Shown: positions 63,084 through 64,000 of the stretch, piece after piece
How the letters are laid out: the number at the start of each line of letters is the position of its first letter
How positions within the stretch are numbered: position 1 is the stretch's first letter
From: Shinella zoogloeoides
Lineage (GTDB): Bacteria > Pseudomonadota > Alphaproteobacteria > Rhizobiales > Rhizobiaceae
Direction of reading: 5' to 3'
Assembly (NCBI RefSeq): GCF_033705735.1
Contig: NZ_CP131131.1
Span: 1,827,768 to 1,891,767 of the forward strand
DNA length: 64,000 nucleotides
Notes under the pieces: generated by a model
What the model was told of the DNA's origin: nothing
Database searches by the model: none
What the model saw: only the letters and a program-made list of their open reading frames with translations
Position numbers and translations under genes: made by a program

Positions 63084-63743
63084 ATGCCTGCGCTCCAACT
63101 CAAGTGCGAAACCATGCCGCTGCAAAACCGCGTCACGCCCTTCGGAGATATCGTCGCCATCGCCCAGCGGGGCCTTTTCACGGGCAATCGCGGCATCCTC
63201 CACGATCCGGCGACGAGAACGCTGCTCGGCCGGCGATGGGCCGGCAAGGCCTGGCTGATCTGTGCCTGCGAATTCCAGGGCCGCCGCCGCACGGTGATGG
63301 GCGGGCGAAGCTGGACCGAGCTCTTTTTCCTGGACGAGGCCGTAGCCCTCGCTGCCGGCCACAGGCCATGCTTCTTCTGCCGGAGGGAGGCCGCCGAGCG
63401 GTTCCGGACGCTATGGGCATCGTCCGGCAGGCAGGCGCTCCCAACGGCCGCCGGCATGGATACCGTGCTGCACGGCGAACGCCTGGAGCGGCGCAGGAAG
63501 CGGCTGCATCCGATTCCCGCCCCTGTCGCGGACCTACCGGATGGCGCGATGGTCGTCGTCGGAGAGGATGCCTTTACATTGCACGCGGGTCTTGCCCATC
63601 GCTGGACGGAGGCGGGATACGATCCGCCCCGCAAGCTTCGGTGCGCCGACTGGCTTCTGACGCCGCCCTCCACGCTCAGGGTTCTTGGTGCCGGATATCG
63701 GCCCGTATTTCATCCCGCGATTCGCACAACAAGCGGTGGGTAA
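63084..63743 (+). CDS. Protein of unknown function with CxxC motif
   Basis: 219 residues from the ATG at 63084 (AGGAG is only 2 nt upstream; an alternative ATG is at 63114). Soluble, Arg- and Trp-rich: GRRWAGKAWLICACEFQGRR, ELFFLDEAVALAAGHRPCFF with CRREAAERF, and LRCADWLLTPPSTLR. The PCFFC pair together with nearby Cys could bind zinc. No family recognised. Codon usage like neighbours. Divergent from the RidA gene. Confidence 0.65.
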   Translation: MPALQLKCETMPLQNRVTPFGDIVAIAQRGLFTGNRGILHDPATRTLLGRRWAGKAWLICACEFQGRRRTVMGGRSWTELFFLDEAVALAAGHRPCFFCRREAAERFRTLWASSGRQALPTAAGMDTVLHGERLERRRKRLHPIPAPVADLPDGAMVVVGEDAFTLHAGLAHRWTEAGYDPPRKLRCADWLLTPPSTLRVLGAGYRPVFHPAIRTTSGG

Positions 63744-64000
63744 AGCCTTCCAACGGGTGTCTTCAGGCCGCAGAGGGCGATAACCTGTTACAAAGTCCTG
63801 TTATACGCCCCGCCATTCCACGACGGGAAATAAGGCAACTTTGTGGGGAATCCCGCGGAAGATCAACGTGGAAGGCGGTTCGTGGTCCCGTGAGGCGCGC
63901 TTTCCCGCCGAACATAATGCCTTGCTCTTACATCAGAATCGGTTCTAGATGCGGTTTAATCCCTCATATGGGCTTGAAATCGCACCTTGAGATCCGTGAC
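63744..64000. other. Gene-free end of window
   Basis: 257 bp with no supported ORF on either strand. Slightly AT-richer at 63780-63850. The region may hold a promoter for a gene beyond the window; no repeat, tRNA or terminator recognised. Confidence 0.45.

Overview
The window is about 64 kb of GC-rich DNA with short intergenic gaps, many 4-bp ATGA/GTGA gene overlaps and no tRNA, rRNA, CRISPR array, transposase or integrase that I can see. Gene content (napEFDABC, nirKV, NnrR, norEFCBQD, NsrR, BMP-type and dipeptide-type ABC systems, a rhizobial Omp25-like barrel, DUF6522) points to an alphaproteobacterium of the Rhizobiaceae type (Shinella/Ensifer/Agrobacterium-like). Whether this is chromosome or megaplasmid cannot be decided from the window.

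Layout. 1-1253: two minus-strand metabolic genes (one cut by the window edge) divergent from a LysR regulator (1369-2262). 2394-8296: a BMP-type nucleoside/nucleobase ABC importer ending in a cytosine-deaminase-like amidohydrolase, closed by a long terminator hairpin. 8427-10639: an NsrR-type Fe-S NO sensor, a DUF6522 protein, a 49-residue membrane protein and a MYG1-family protein. 10801-30069: a denitrification island: napEFDABC, nnrR, nirV, nirK, nnrS, a four-gene accessory operon (two DUF2249 proteins, a 12-helix membrane protein, a MIP18-type Fe-S factor), hemN, norDQBC, norFE and a 51-residue membrane protein. No nos genes lie in the window. 30104-35163: a FecI/FecR-controlled TonB receptor that carries an extra C-terminal Omp25-like barrel. 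35385-39641: a PotFGHI-like ABC importer. 39660-50138: LysR, creatinase, and a divergent AmiC/AmiR-type sensor/antiterminator pair followed by a dipeptide-type ABC importer and an acetamidase/formamidase. 50170-53408: cobalamin riboswitch and B12/corrinoid importer. 53477-54430: agmatinase family. 54609-60416: a lipid-type cluster resembling Escherichia coli ynbABCD with additional acyltransferase and membrane genes. 60421-63743: RarA, a flavin reductase, a RidA protein and an unrecognised protein.

How it works together. Six promoters in the denitrification island share one architecture: a 14-bp TTGNN-N4-NNCAA box (GC-type, fitting NnrR) whose centre lies 31-32 bp from a TAG-starting hexamer at the -10 position. 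They drive nirK-nirV-nnrR (so NnrR probably feeds back on itself), nnrS, the DUF2249/MIP18 operon, hemN, norC and norE. The nap operon instead has a perfect TTGAT-N4-ATCAA box, the FNR/FixK type, so nitrate reduction is probably set by oxygen and the later steps by NO. Nap delivers nitrite, NirK makes NO, NorCB (with NorDQEF) removes it to N2O, HemN supplies heme without oxygen, and NsrR, NnrS and the DUF2249 operon look like NO-stress functions.

The least-described parts are the DUF2249/membrane/MIP18 operon, the TonB-receptor/Omp25 fusion, the creatinase-linked AmiC/AmiR operon with an intrinsic terminator directly in front of its first gene, a 24-codon leader ORF after the B12 riboswitch, and the ynb-like lipid cluster.
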